Shown: positions 1 to 8,690 of the stretch, in pieces
Position numbering within the stretch: position 1 is the first letter of the stretch
How the letters are laid out: every line of letters starts with the position of its first letter
Position numbers and translations under genes: made by a program
Assembly (NCBI GenBank): GCA_019429205.1
Contig: JAHYIT010000036.1
Coordinates: 1 to 34,149 of the forward strand
Direction: 5' to 3'
Source of the DNA: Mariniphaga sp.
GTDB taxonomy: Bacteria > Bacteroidota > Bacteroidia > Bacteroidales > Prolixibacteraceae
DNA: 34,149 nt
The notes under the pieces: generated by a model
What the model saw: the letters and a program-made list of their open reading frames with translations, nothing else
Told to the model about the DNA's origin: nothing
The model's database searches: none

Positions 1-122
1 TTAAAAATGCGGTCAATAATTTCTTTGAAAACAAAGTTTGGTTGGAAAAAGAGTTTGAAAATATTTTAACAGACAATTTTCAAATCATTAAACCCAATTT
101 TTCGGGTTCCTATTTGAAATGA
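1..122 (+). CDS. 3' end of an unidentified protein gene (partial)
   Basis: The frame starting at base 3 is open from the window edge for 39 codons and ends in TGA at 120-122. The tail is rich in Phe, Asn, Lys and Glu and ends in FSGSYLK. Its composition and AT-rich codon use match the real genes further along, so it is probably the C-terminus of a genuine protein whose body lies outside the window. No family could be recognised from this fragment. It is read on the + strand, so it converges on alaS across the 123-838 gap. Confidence 0.5.
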   Translation, partial: KNAVNNFFENKVWLEKEFENILTDNFQIIKPNFSGSYLK

Positions 123-185
123 GTATATCCGGGAATTAATTGATACAAATGAATTTTTGAAATAGATTATACCATTATAAAACAC

Positions 186-221
186 AAATGGGAACTAATC
201 TGTTACGAATAGCTCCCATTT
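186..221 (-). terminator. Inverted repeat, possible terminator at the far end of the alaS-downstream region
   Basis: AAATGGGAAC at 186-195 pairs with GCTCCCATTT at 212-221, matching at 9 of 10 positions around a 16-base loop. Read on the - strand, the hairpin is followed by GTGTTTTATAA, a short T-rich run. It could end transcription coming leftward from alaS or from an RNA encoded in the 225-720 region. On the + strand it would be the first hairpin after the partial gene that stops at 122. The long loop and weak T tract keep confidence low. Confidence 0.35.
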
Positions 222-639
222 CGCTGGGTCAACCGAGGTTTTCCCAAGCGCCAGGCTACTGTTATTGTGGCCGGCTTCGAAATTCATCTTTGCAGAAGAA
301 TTTGTTTGCCCTGTACTCTCCGGTTTAGCTTTCTACGGCGTAAACCTTTGAGCAGTCCGATTGGCTTTCCGGGTGCCTTCACGGACGAAGTGTCTTTCAG
401 TGCTTTTGGCAATTTTCCGAAGAAATTTGTCGTTGGCAATCGGCATTTCGCGGTTTGACCCGTTCCGTGCCATGCAGTTTGGGCTTTCAAAAAACCGTAG
501 TTTTTTGCTGCCTTCCTTTCGGTTGGCGGCCTCCTGCCTGAAGACTCAATCTTGAAAGAACGTCTGGTTCTCTTCCAGTTGATTGAATGAACCTGTGGTT
601 TCCAGACTCCCTGGTTCAAACTTCGGCTCTTCTGATGCG

Positions 640-655
640 CCTTCCCGAGGGAAGG
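640..655. repeat. Perfect 6-bp hairpin with a 4-base loop
   Basis: CCTTCC (640-645) and GGAAGG (650-655) flank CGAG (646-649). On the - strand the loop reads CTCG. A GC-rich, perfectly paired short stem is unusual in this AT-rich genome outside genes. It supports the idea that the surrounding stretch makes a folded RNA. It is not followed by a T run on either strand, so it is not a terminator. Confidence 0.45.
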
Positions 656-838
656 ATCGAAATGGTTCCGGTTTCAACTAAGAAACGTTTCCCGTTTCCA
701 CATTTTGGAGCTGCCTTTTATCGCTCACCTGGTAAGTTCAAATGTAGGATAAAACCACCATCCAAACCAAATATTTTCAGCGGTTTGTATTCACCTTATA
801 TTAACCCGCGTTATTAACAATTGTTGAAAAGCTTCAGC

Positions 839-3466
839 CTAATTAATAAAACTCAGCGCTTTTTCTATGGCGGCCTGAATCCCTGAAACATCCTTGCCTC
901 CGGCAGTAGCAAAAAATGGCTGCCCTCCACCGCCACCTTTTATCTCGCGACCTGCTTCCCGCACAATTTTGCCGGCATTCAATCCTTTGTCGGCCACAAG
1001 GTTTTCCGAAATCATTACGGCAAGGTTTGGTTTTCCGTCGATTTCGGCGCCTAAAACCAGGTATATATTTTCCACTTCGTTTTTCAACTGAAAGGCGAGG
1101 TCTTTTAACATGGCTGCATTGTCCACATCTACCTGATCGGCAATAATGTTTACGCCGTTTTCGGTCAAGACTTTGCTTTTCAGGTTTGATTTCAGAATTT
1201 TTAACCGCTCGCGGCCAAATGCTTCAATCTTTTTCGACAGCTCTGTGTTTTCCTTTAACAAATTCATTACACCGGCCAAAATATCTTTTGACCCTTTTAC
1301 CGTTTCCCGAATGTTTTTCAGTGTGTTAATCTGGTCATTTACATATTTTTCAGCTCGTTTGCCTGTTATGGCTTCAATTCGGCGCACTCCGGCAGCAATG
1401 GCACCTTCAGAAACAATTTTGAATAACCCGATTTGCCCGGTGGCATCCACGTGTGTTCCGCCACATAACTCAACCGATTCGCCAAATTTGATAACACGAA
1501 CCGATTCACCATATTTTTCCCCAAAAAGCATTATGGCACCCAGTTCCTGAGCTTTCTGCATGGTCATTTCCCGGTTTTCTTCGCGAGAAGCGTTGGCCCT
1601 GATTTTTTCATTCACCAGAGTTTCCACCTGTTCAATTTCTTCATCAGTCACTTTCTGGAAATGTGAAAAGTCGAACCGCAGGTGGTCGGAGTTTACCAGT
1701 GAACCTTTTTGTTCCACATGCTTGCCAAGAACTTCACGCAAGGCGGAATGAAGCAGATGGGTTGCTGTGTGGTTGTTCGCGGTTTCCCTGCGTTTTTCCT
1801 GATTCACAAATGCCTTGAACGTTTCTTCAGGATTTTCGGGTAACTTTTCAGAAAGATGAACGATGAGGTTGTTTTCTTTCTGGGTATCGAAAACAGTTGT
1901 TTTTACACCATCACGTTCAATGTATCCCGAATCGCCAACCTGTCCGCCAGATTCGCCATAAAACGGTGTTTGATCGAATACCAGTTGGAAATAGGTTTTC
2001 TTTTTTTGTGAAACTTTCCTGTATCGTGCAATGCGAATTTCGGCTTCGGTAGTATCGTAGCCTAAAAATTCTGACTGGTCAATTTTTCTGATTTCTACCC
2101 AGTCGCCGGTTTCCAGTTGAGCCGCATTGCGCGACCGGTTTTTTTGTTCTTCCATAGCTTTGCTAAAACCGGCTTCATCAACATTGACCCCGTTTTCGCG
2201 GGCAATAAGCGCAGTCAGGTCGAGAGGAAAACCATATGTGTCGTATAAGACAAAAGCCTCATTGCCAGATATTTGGATGTTGTTTTCGTTTTTGGTTTTG
2301 AAAATGATTTCGTCCAGCAACTTAATTCCTGTAGAAAGTGTGCGCAAAAATGATTCTTCTTCTTCCTTCATCACCTTTTCAATGAGCTGCTGCTGGGCTC
2401 TCAGTTCGGGAAAAGCATCTCCCATGGAGTTTTTTAATACTTCAACGAGTCTGAAAATAAATGGTTCTCTGAAATTGAGGAAAGTGTATCCGTAACGCAC
2501 TGCCCGGCGCAAAATACGGCGGATTACGTACCCGGCTTTGTTGTTCGAAGGCAACTGCCCGTCGGCAATGGCAAATGTTACAGCCCGCAGGTGATCTGCA
2601 ATAACGCGCATGGCGATATCGGTTTTTTCTCCCGAACCGTATTTTATACTGCTTAGTTTTTCAGTTTCAGCAATAATATTTTGAAAAATATCTGTATCGT
2701 AATTGGAAGTAACACCTTGTATTGCCATACACAATCTTTCGAACCCCATTCCAGTGTCCACATGTTTGGCCGGCAATCCCTGCAGGCTGCCATCGGCTTT
2801 CCGGTTAAACTGGATGAAAACCAGGTTCCAGATTTCGATGACCAGTGGATGATCCTGATTTACAAGTTCCCTTCCAGGTATTTTTGCACGTTCATTTTCT
2901 GGCCGCAAATCAATGTGTATTTCAGAACAGGGTCCGCATGGACCTGTTTCGCCCATTTCCCAAAAATTGTCTTTTTTACTGCCGTCCAGAATACGTTCCC
3001 TGGGCAAATGATTTTCCCAATAACCAGCCGCTTCGTTGTCGCGTTGCAGGTTATCATCGCTGCTGCCTTCAAAAACAGTTGCATAAAGCCTGTTTGCCGG
3101 CAATCCCATTTTGTCAACCAAAAATTCCCAGGCCCAGTCAATGGCTTCTTTTTTGAAATAATCGCCAAACGACCAGTTGCCCAACATTTCGAACATCGTA
3201 TGGTGGTAGGTGTCGAGCCCAACTTCCTCTAAATCGTTATGTTTTCCCGAAACGCGCAAACATTTCTGCGTGTCTGCAACTCGTGGCCATTTTACAGGTT
3301 CATTTCCCAAAAACTGGTCTTTAAACTGGTTCATGCCTGCGTTGGTAAACATGAGCGTTGGGTCTCCTTTTACCACCATTGGAGCCGATTTAACTATTTG
3401 ATGTTCTTTTTCTTTAAAAAAATCAAGAAAAGCTTTTCTTATCTCTTTTGAAGTTCGTGTCATCAT
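839..3466 (-). CDS. alaS: Alanine--tRNA ligase
   Basis: This cytoplasmic class II aminoacyl-tRNA synthetase attaches alanine to tRNA-Ala. At 875 residues it has the normal full length. The N-terminal catalytic domain carries the family signatures around residues 35-110 ([16 protein letters not shown] and [17 protein letters not shown]). The editing domain has the zinc ligands H566, H570, C668 and H672 (HTATH and CGGTHV), which remove wrongly attached Ser or Gly. The C-terminal DHHA1-type domain ends in the glycine-rich [14 protein letters not shown] (844-857). Two adjacent ATG codons start the gene, at 3466 and 3463, and either could be used. It is transcribed divergently from the M23 peptidase gene across 173 bp. 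It appears complete and unremarkable. Confidence 0.98.
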   Translation of the reverse strand: MMTRTSKEIRKAFLDFFKEKEHQIVKSAPMVVKGDPTLMFTNAGMNQFKDQFLGNEPVKWPRVADTQKCLRVSGKHNDLEEVGLDTYHHTMFEMLGNWSFGDYFKKEAIDWAWEFLVDKMGLPANRLYATVFEGSSDDNLQRDNEAAGYWENHLPRERILDGSKKDNFWEMGETGPCGPCSEIHIDLRPENERAKIPGRELVNQDHPLVIEIWNLVFIQFNRKADGSLQGLPAKHVDTGMGFERLCMAIQGVTSNYDTDIFQNIIAETEKLSSIKYGSGEKTDIAMRVIADHLRAVTFAIADGQLPSNNKAGYVIRRILRRAVRYGYTFLNFREPFIFRLVEVLKNSMGDAFPELRAQQQLIEKVMKEEEESFLRTLSTGIKLLDEIIFKTKNENNIQISGNEAFVLYDTYGFPLDLTALIARENGVNVDEAGFSKAMEEQKNRSRNAAQLETGDWVEIRKIDQSEFLGYDTTEAEIRIARYRKVSQKKKTYFQLVFDQTPFYGESGGQVGDSGYIERDGVKTTVFDTQKENNLIVHLSEKLPENPEETFKAFVNQEKRRETANNHTATHLLHSALREVLGKHVEQKGSLVNSDHLRFDFSHFQKVTDEEIEQVETLVNEKIRANASREENREMTMQKAQELGAIMLFGEKYGESVRVIKFGESVELCGGTHVDATGQIGLFKIVSEGAIAAGVRRIEAITGKRAEKYVNDQINTLKNIRETVKGSKDILAGVMNLLKENTELSKKIEAFGRERLKILKSNLKSKVLTENGVNIIADQVDVDNAAMLKDLAFQLKNEVENIYLVLGAEIDGKPNLAVMISENLVADKGLNAGKIVREAGREIKGGGGGQPFFATAGGKDVSGIQAAIEKALSFIN

Positions 3467-3579
3467 AAATCTTTCTGCTGTTTGTTAAAAATTTTTAATG
3501 CAATACAACAAATTGCCTGAATGAAAGTTATTTGTTTATTTTTGCGCCGTGAAAATAATTTCACATTTTTATAAAATTG

Positions 3580-3609
3580 TTGCAAAGTTAGGTGTTTTAA
3601 TTAATTTTG
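3580..3609 (+). promoter_or_regulatory. Bacteroidetes-type promoter of the M23 peptidase gene
   Basis: TTG at 3580-3582 is followed after 19 bp by TAATTTTG at 3602-3609. This matches the Bacteroidetes primary sigma consensus: TTTG/TTG near -33 and TAnnTTTG near -7. Transcription would begin near 3615, about 25 bases before the ATG at 3640. The match in both boxes and in spacing makes this one of the two best promoter calls in the window. Confidence 0.65.
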
Positions 3610-3639
3610 CTTTAAACAGAAAAAAATAGCCGGAACTTT

Positions 3640-4620
3640 ATGGCGAAAAAGAAATACAAATTTAATCCCGACACCCTTAGTTACGAACGAGTGGGAATAT
3701 CGTTCAAGGAAAAATTCGGCAAAATTCTTACCTATTTATCGAGCAGTTTGGCGCTGGCTTTGATAATGGGGGTAGTTTTTCTGAATTATTACGAAACTCC
3801 GCGTTCAAAAGCTTTAAAAAGGGAAAACCAGCAACTGCTTAGCCAATATGAATTAATGTCGCGCGATATCGAACGCATTGAAACTGTGCTGGCTGAATTG
3901 CAGCAACGGGATGACAATATTTACAGGGTAATTTTTGAAGCTGATCCAATTCCCTCCTCAGTTAGAAAGGCAGGATTTGGTGGTACCAATAAATATTCCC
4001 ATCTGGAAAATCTGAGCAATTCTAATCTGATAATAGAAACTGCCAAAAAGATTGATGTGCTTGCCAAAGAGTCCTACATTCAGTCTAAATCATACGATGA
4101 AGTATTAAAATTGGCGCTGAACAAGGAACAAATGCTGGCAAGTATTCCGGCCATTATGCCTGTTGCCAACGAAGATTTAAAGCGAACCGCCAGCGGCTGG
4201 GGATACCGTATTCATCCGATTTATAAAGTGCGTAAAATGCACTATGGAATGGATTTTACGTCTCCGGTTGGCACTCCTGTTTATGCTACCGGCGACGGTA
4301 AAGTGTTGGAAGTGAGTGGCTCTAAACGCAGCCGGGCCGGATTCGGGCTTGTTGTAAAAATTGATCACGGATTTGGTTACGAAACCCTTTATGCACACCT
4401 GAATGCTTTTAATGTAAGACAAGGCCAGGAGGTGAAACGTGGAGATGTAATCGGGTATGTTGGAAATTCCGGCGGGTCAACTGCACCACACCTTCATTAT
4501 GAAGTGCACAGAAACGGAAGTGCTGTAAATCCGCAGCACTACTACTTTAAAGACCTCACTCCGCAGGAGTATGAAAGAATGATTGCCATTTCTTCGAATA
4601 TTGGTCAGACACTCGATTAA
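3640..4620 (+). CDS. M23 family metallopeptidase, membrane-anchored (peptidoglycan endopeptidase)
   Basis: Predicted zinc-dependent peptidoglycan hydrolase of 326 residues. A basic cytoplasmic N-terminus is followed by a single membrane segment (about 29-51), then a short coiled-coil stretch (about 52-92). The C-terminal LytM/M23 domain (about 185-300) holds the zinc ligands H201 and D205 (HYGMD) and H284/H286 (HLHYEV), with a further conserved H253 (YAHL). All catalytic residues are present, so the enzyme should be active rather than a LytM-type activator. The layout resembles DipM/MepM-like proteins that cut peptide cross-links in the periplasm. The ATG at 3640 follows a well-matched promoter. 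The MerR-type gene begins 6 bases after its stop, so the two are probably co-transcribed. Confidence 0.92.
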   Translation: MAKKKYKFNPDTLSYERVGISFKEKFGKILTYLSSSLALALIMGVVFLNYYETPRSKALKRENQQLLSQYELMSRDIERIETVLAELQQRDDNIYRVIFEADPIPSSVRKAGFGGTNKYSHLENLSNSNLIIETAKKIDVLAKESYIQSKSYDEVLKLALNKEQMLASIPAIMPVANEDLKRTASGWGYRIHPIYKVRKMHYGMDFTSPVGTPVYATGDGKVLEVSGSKRSRAGFGLVVKIDHGFGYETLYAHLNAFNVRQGQEVKRGDVIGYVGNSGGSTAPHLHYEVHRNGSAVNPQHYYFKDLTPQEYERMIAISSNIGQTLD

Positions 4621-4626
4621 TACAAC

Positions 4627-4968
4627 GTGCCCTACAAAAAAGCCAAAATAGAAAAGGTTTTTTTCTCCATTGGAGAAGTTGCTGAAATAGTTGGTGTTGC
4701 TTCTTCTTCCATCCGTTATTGGGAAAGCAGTTTTGAAGAACTTTCTCCGAAAAAAAGCAGCAAGGGAACACGGCTTTTTTCACGCGATGATATTGAAACA
4801 GTAAAATTTATAAATCATTTGGTGAAAGAGCGTGGCATGACCATAAAAGGTGTGCAGCAAAAACTAAAAGGCAACCGGCAGGATGCCATTGATAACTGGG
4901 AAATTGTAAAACGCCTGCAAAAAGTAAAAGAAGAACTGGTTGCCATTCGGATTGAAATGGAAGGTTAA
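4627..4968 (+). CDS. MerR family transcriptional regulator (short form)
   Basis: A 113-residue predicted DNA-binding protein. The N-terminal winged helix-turn-helix is clear: FFSIGEVAEIVGVASSSIRY at 12-31, then the W-E dipeptide at 32-33 and a wing region to about 53, followed by the DIETVKFINHLVKERGMT helix pair typical of MerR proteins. A short coiled coil of about 25 residues ends it. There is no C-terminal ligand-binding domain and no cysteine cluster, so metal sensing is unlikely and its signal is unknown. The start is GTG at 4627, the only reasonable choice after the upstream stop at 4620. The Nif3 gene starts immediately after its stop. MerR proteins of this short kind are common next to M23 peptidases in Bacteroidetes, but their targets are not established. 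Confidence 0.88.
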   Translation: MPYKKAKIEKVFFSIGEVAEIVGVASSSIRYWESSFEELSPKKSSKGTRLFSRDDIETVKFINHLVKERGMTIKGVQQKLKGNRQDAIDNWEIVKRLQKVKEELVAIRIEMEG

Positions 4969-4969
4969 T

Positions 4970-6067
4970 ATGTTGATGATAAAGGAAATAGTACAGTTTC
5001 TTGAAACGGTTGCACCGCCGGCCCTGCAAGAATCTTATGACAATGCCGGTTTGGTTGTTGGTAATCCGGAAACGGAAATTTCATCTGCACTTGTAACCAT
5101 CGATGTTACCGAGGCAGTTGTTGATGAAGCCATCAAAAAAAAGGCCGGCTTAATTATAGCGCACCATCCCATAATTTTTTCGGGTATAAAAAAATTAACC
5201 GGCAAAAACTATGTGGAACGTACCGTGCTGAAAGCCATTAAAAATGATGTGGCTATTTTTGCTGCCCACACCAATCTTGATGCTGTTATTGGTGGAGTAA
5301 ATACAAAAATTTGTGAAAAACTGGGATTAAAAAATTGCAAAGTGTTGCAGCCGGTTTCAGGGCGGTTAAAAAAACTGGTTACTTTTATACCTGTTGATTT
5401 CACTGACAAAGTGAGAACTGCAGTTTTTAACGCTGGCGCCGGACATATTGGAAATTACGATTCTTGCGGTTACAACCTCGAAGGAACCGGAAGTTTCAGG
5501 GCAGGTGAAAATACTGATCCTTATGTTGGAGAAAAAGGAGAAGTTCACTTCGAAAAAGAAATCAGGTTTGAAACCATTTTCCCAGGTTGGCTTCAAAGTA
5601 AAATTATAAAAGCGTTGTTTGAGGCTCATCCCTATGAAGAGGTCGCTTATGATATTTATCCTCTGGAAAATTCTTATGAAAAAGCCGGAATGGGCATGGT
5701 TGGGGAGTTGGAAAAACCGCTTTCAGAACCCGACTTTTTAAGTTTATTAAAGAAAACATTCGGTACAGGCTGTATTAAACATACCGCACTTAAAGGAAAG
5801 AATGTAACCAAAATAGCCATTTGCGGAGGCGCAGGGTCATTCCTGATAAACCAGGCCATTGCTGCCAAAGCCGATTTTTTTGTTACCGGAGATTTCAAGT
5901 ACCATCAGTTTTTCGATGCCGAAAATAAAATTGTGATAGCAGATGTGGGGCATTATGAAAGTGAGCAATTTACTAAAGAACTTTTTTATGAATTACTTAC
6001 GAAAAAATTCCCTAAATTTGCAGTCCGTTTTTCGGAGGTAAAAACCAATCCGGTATTTTACTTTTAA
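4970..6067 (+). CDS. Nif3-like dinuclear metal-centre protein (GTP cyclohydrolase 1 type 2 family)
   Basis: A cytoplasmic protein of the Nif3/YbgI/DUF34 family, which forms hexameric toroids with a two-metal site. Molecular function is unresolved; the 'GTP cyclohydrolase 1 type 2' label comes from a few members. With the start at 4970 it has 365 residues, the long version with a CutA/PII-like insert between the halves. Probable metal ligands are H65/H66 (AHHPIIF), H100 and D104 (AAHTNLD), and H328 with E330/E332 (GHYESEQ). The frame is open upstream to 4940, but that would overlap the MerR gene. ATG at 4970 is preceded by GGAAGG and gives the family-typical beginning, IKEIVQFLETVAPPALQESY. 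ATG at 4976 is also possible. It lies 1 base after the MerR stop and just before the zinc-ribbon gene. Confidence 0.93.
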   Translation: MLMIKEIVQFLETVAPPALQESYDNAGLVVGNPETEISSALVTIDVTEAVVDEAIKKKAGLIIAHHPIIFSGIKKLTGKNYVERTVLKAIKNDVAIFAAHTNLDAVIGGVNTKICEKLGLKNCKVLQPVSGRLKKLVTFIPVDFTDKVRTAVFNAGAGHIGNYDSCGYNLEGTGSFRAGENTDPYVGEKGEVHFEKEIRFETIFPGWLQSKIIKALFEAHPYEEVAYDIYPLENSYEKAGMGMVGELEKPLSEPDFLSLLKKTFGTGCIKHTALKGKNVTKIAICGGAGSFLINQAIAAKADFFVTGDFKYHQFFDAENKIVIADVGHYESEQFTKELFYELLTKKFPKFAVRFSEVKTNPVFYF

Positions 6068-6101
6068 TTTTTATTGAGTTGAATTTAAAGATTAACGAGC
6101 G

Positions 6102-6872
6102 ATGAATACATCAATTACAAGGCAAGAAGACAAAGACATTTCAATTGAAGATAAGCTGCGCGCCTTGCATGAATTGCAGAGTGTAGTTTCTGAAGTAGAT
6201 AAAATTAAAACCCTAAGAGGGGAATTGCCGCTTGAGGTGCAGGATCTGGAGGATGAAATTGCAGGGCTGCGTACCAGGCTGGTAAACCTCGAGGATGAAA
6301 TTAAAACCCTCGAAACCGCAATTAACAACAAAAAAATTGCCATTAAAGACTCGCAGGTACTTATTGCGAAATATACCGAGCAGCAAAATAATGTGCGGAA
6401 CAACCGCGAGTTCGATTCTCTGTCTAAAGAAATTGAATTTCAAACCCTTGAAATCGAACTTTCTGAAAAAAGAATCAAGGAATTTTCGACTGAAATGGCA
6501 GAGAAAAAAGAAATCATTGATTCTTCAAAAACAATGTTGAAAGAGCGCGAAGAGGATTTGGACAGGAAGAAAAATGAACTGGACGAAATTACCCAGGAAA
6601 CCAGAATTGAAGAAGAAAAGTTAAAAGGCAAAGCTGAAAAAATTGAATCGTTTATCGAGCCTCGTTTGCTTACAGCGTTTAAACGGATTCGTAAAAATGC
6701 CCGCAACGGTATGGCAGTGGTTACCATACAGCGTGATGCCTGCGGGGGTTGTTTTAATAAAATTCCGCCACAGCGTCAGCTTGATATTGCCAGCCACAAA
6801 AAAATTATTGTTTGTGAATATTGCGGACGGATTTTGGTGGATAAAGACATCAATTTAGTTGAAGTGGAATAA
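6102..6872 (+). CDS. Coiled-coil protein with C-terminal C4 zinc ribbon (CdsZ-like family)
   Basis: A 256-residue cytoplasmic protein. Residues about 10-190 are a long, highly charged antiparallel coiled coil rich in Glu, Lys and Leu. The C-terminus is a zinc ribbon with C214-x2-C217 (CGGC) and C238-x2-C241 (CEYC), separated by a basic stretch containing PPQRQ. This is the widespread C4-type zinc ribbon family that often sits next to Nif3 genes, as here, 34 bp downstream of one. Some chlamydial and other members are annotated as CdsZ regulators; a general role as an RNA- or ribosome-associated factor has been suggested but is not settled. The pairing with Nif3 suggests the two act in the same process. 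ATG at 6102 is the natural start. Confidence 0.9.
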   Translation: MNTSITRQEDKDISIEDKLRALHELQSVVSEVDKIKTLRGELPLEVQDLEDEIAGLRTRLVNLEDEIKTLETAINNKKIAIKDSQVLIAKYTEQQNNVRNNREFDSLSKEIEFQTLEIELSEKRIKEFSTEMAEKKEIIDSSKTMLKEREEDLDRKKNELDEITQETRIEEEKLKGKAEKIESFIEPRLLTAFKRIRKNARNGMAVVTIQRDACGGCFNKIPPQRQLDIASHKKIIVCEYCGRILVDKDINLVEVE

Positions 6873-6948
6873 TACTTTTGTTCGATAATATTGCAAAGCG
6901 TGGGAACATTTCTGCGCTTATTTCGTTTCAATTAAAAATTTATTATAT

Positions 6949-7824
6949 ATGAAAAAATTCAAAATTCTAGTCCTTTTAGTTTTTGCCTTTACAGGAGTTA
7001 TAGCCCAGGAAACCCGTGACACTTCCTATTGGAAAGTTACGGGAAATGTATCGGTTAACTTGAGCCAGATTTCGTTCTCCAACTGGATTGGCGGCGGTAA
7101 AAATTCTGTTTCGGGTGTTGGTTTATTCAACATGAATGGCATTTACGAAAAAGACAAAATCCAGTGGGATAATACAATAAAAACCGGTTATGGTCTTTTA
7201 AAAGAAGAAGAAGACCAGGTGGTTAAAACAGATGATAAACTGGAGTTGAATTCAAAACTTGGCGTTCAAATGAAAAATGAGCACCTGTTTTATTCAACCT
7301 ACGCAAATTTTTTAACGCAGTTTGCCAACGGATATAAATACCCAAATACTGCCGATAAAATTTCAACACTTTTTGCCCCGGCATACCTCACTTTGGCAAC
7401 AGGTTTGGATTACCAGCCATCCGAAAATTTTTCCCTGTTTTTTACACCGGTATCCGGAAAATTCACTTTTGTGACTGATGAACAACTTTCGGCTGACGGT
7501 GCTTTTGGCGTGGAACCCGGGAAAAAGGCACGGGCTGAAATGGGCGCCATTGTTAAAAGTGAGTTTAAAACACCCGTGGTAAAGAATGTGGATCTTGGCA
7601 CTACATTAACTTTGTTTTCCAATTATTTCAATAACCCGCAAAACATTGACGTAAACTGGGATATTGCCCTGAATATGAAAATCAATGATTTTCTTTCAGC
7701 CAATTTACTTACCAACCTGGTTTACGATCACGATATTTTGATTCCGGTTGACAACGAAGGAAATACCGGGAGAAGAGTTCAACTTAAACAATTATTTGGA
7801 GTTGGCCTAAGCTATAAGTTTTAG
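6949..7824 (+). CDS. DUF3078 domain protein, probable secreted/outer-membrane beta-barrel
   Basis: A 291-residue protein with a signal peptide (MKKFKILVLLVFAFTGVIAQ, cut near residue 19-20). The body matches the Bacteroidetes DUF3078 family: an early W-K motif (TSYWKVTGNVSVNLSQISFS), then NWIGGGKNSVSGVGLFN, then alternating aromatic and polar strands. The last residues, LFGVGLSYKF, end in the aromatic residue typical of outer-membrane beta-barrels assembled by BamA. Function is unknown. It lies 76 bp after the zinc-ribbon gene, with TACTTTTG at 6873-6880 fitting a -7 box but no matching -33, so it may have its own promoter. A strong terminator follows the stop. Confidence 0.87.
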   Translation: MKKFKILVLLVFAFTGVIAQETRDTSYWKVTGNVSVNLSQISFSNWIGGGKNSVSGVGLFNMNGIYEKDKIQWDNTIKTGYGLLKEEEDQVVKTDDKLELNSKLGVQMKNEHLFYSTYANFLTQFANGYKYPNTADKISTLFAPAYLTLATGLDYQPSENFSLFFTPVSGKFTFVTDEQLSADGAFGVEPGKKARAEMGAIVKSEFKTPVVKNVDLGTTLTLFSNYFNNPQNIDVNWDIALNMKINDFLSANLLTNLVYDHDILIPVDNEGNTGRRVQLKQLFGVGLSYKF

Positions 7825-7840
7825 ACGGCCTTTTGAATTG

Positions 7841-7878
7841 AAAAATGGGGTGAGAATTCGTATTCTTACCCCATTTTT
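7841..7878. terminator. Bidirectional rho-independent terminator
   Basis: A 17-base arm at 7841-7857 (AAAAATGGGGTGAGAAT) pairs with 7862-7878 around the loop TCGT, with one G-T wobble. The A run on one side and T run on the other make it work in both directions. It sits in the 77-bp gap between the convergent DUF3078 gene (+) and the TPM gene (-) and should end both transcripts. It is the strongest terminator in the window. Confidence 0.9.
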
Positions 7879-7901
7879 GTATGGTGTTTTTTGGACCGGA
7901 T

Positions 7902-8690
7902 TTACCAGCTTCCTCCGGCGCCACCGCCACCAAAGCTTCCTCCACCGAATCCGCCAAAACCACCGCCTCCAAAGCTACCACTTCCAGATGAGAAATTGCC
8001 AAATGAGCCGCCATGCGAACGGCTACCCGACATCATTCCCAGGGCTACCCAAAGAGGCAGATTTTTCCCTGGCGAATAAAACCTGCGTTTACGGCCACGC
8101 AATGCAGGAATGATTATAAAAAACAAGAGCAAAATGATAAAAACCGGAATTCCACTACCTTTTTTCGTGTAATTTTCCTGGTAATATTCTGCCGTGTATT
8201 CCCCTTTTGTAATGTCCATTATAACATTAATTCCGCTATCCAATCCCTGGTAGTATTTGCCTTGCCTAAAGTGGGGAATCATCTCATTATCAATGATGGT
8301 GCCGTTTACAACTGCATCTGGCAAAACACCTTCCAAACCATAGCCGGTGGCAATAAAAATCCGGCCTTGTTCATTTCCGGTTTTTGGTTTTACAAGTATT
8401 ACCAAACCATTGTTTTTGCCTTGTTGCCCAACACCCCATTTTTCGCCTAAACGAAAAGCATAATCACTTGTATCGTAACCTTCCAGATCAGGAACAGTTA
8501 CAACCACAATCTGGGTTGAAGTTTCGCGTGAAAATTGAACGAGTTTTGTTTCCAGGTTATTGGCTTCCGACTGGTTTAAAATTCCTGCGAAATCGTTTAC
8601 CAGTTTTGGCGGAACAGGGCGTTCGGGTATTTCTGCGTGTAAAGTTGAAAATCCTGCAAGTAAAATTAATATTGTAAGTATTTTTTTCAT
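7902..8690 (-). CDS. TPM domain protein (YgcG family), membrane-anchored
   Basis: A 262-residue envelope protein. It has a signal peptide (about 1-19, ending STLHA), then a TPM domain (about 25-160) beginning VNDFAGILNQSEANNLETKL and containing IVVVTVPDLEGYD. A membrane segment follows at about 180-198, then a basic patch (RGRKRR). The last ~35 residues are almost only Gly, Ser and Phe and end GGSW, the usual tail of this family. TPM proteins have been linked to photosystem repair in plants and to acid phosphatase activity in some members; the role in bacteria is unclear. The ATG at 8690 overlaps the upstream gene's TGA as ATGA and is preceded by GGAGGAAAA, one of the few good Shine-Dalgarno sequences in the window, suggesting translational coupling. 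Confidence 0.9.
   Translation of the reverse strand: MKKILTILILLAGFSTLHAEIPERPVPPKLVNDFAGILNQSEANNLETKLVQFSRETSTQIVVVTVPDLEGYDTSDYAFRLGEKWGVGQQGKNNGLVILVKPKTGNEQGRIFIATGYGLEGVLPDAVVNGTIIDNEMIPHFRQGKYYQGLDSGINVIMDITKGEYTAEYYQENYTKKGSGIPVFIILLLFFIIIPALRGRKRRFYSPGKNLPLWVALGMMSGSRSHGGSFGNFSSGSGSFGGGGFGGFGGGSFGGGGAGGSW

Larger units (their letters stand above)
123..838. other. 716-bp gene-free region; possible structured RNA or decayed element
   Basis: This is the only long stretch without a convincing gene. Roughly 225-720 is visibly more GC-rich (close to half G+C in sampled lines) than the other intergenic spacers. The longest ORF, on the - strand at 284-619, has 111 codons but begins with TTG, is dominated by Lys/Arg/Gln/Pro and resembles no family I know. 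The + strand ORFs here are equally unconvincing. Two clear inverted repeats lie inside, at 186-221 and 640-655. On the - strand the region lies directly downstream of alaS, with no obvious terminator next to the alaS stop, so it could be a long alaS 3' UTR, a separate non-coding RNA, or remains of a lost gene. The sequence alone does not decide between these. Confidence 0.4.

Noticed and set aside
284-619. 111-codon ORF on the - strand, and + strand ORFs at 267-458, 361-555 and 587-817
   Set aside because: The - strand frame starts with TTG, is unusually rich in Lys, Arg, Gln and Pro, and matches no known family; the + strand frames overlap it and each other and look non-protein. They are better explained by the lower stop frequency of GC-richer sequence.
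640-655. Hairpin read as a terminator
   Set aside because: No T run follows on either strand, so it is kept only as a structural repeat.
816-825. AACAATTGTT palindrome near the alaS 3' end
   Set aside because: Only a 10-base AT-rich palindrome with no loop space and no T run; it does not look like a terminator or an operator that could be supported.
4940-4969. Longer start for the Nif3 protein
   Set aside because: It would overlap the MerR gene by 29 bases. ATG at 4970 is preceded by GGAAGG and gives the family-typical N-terminus.
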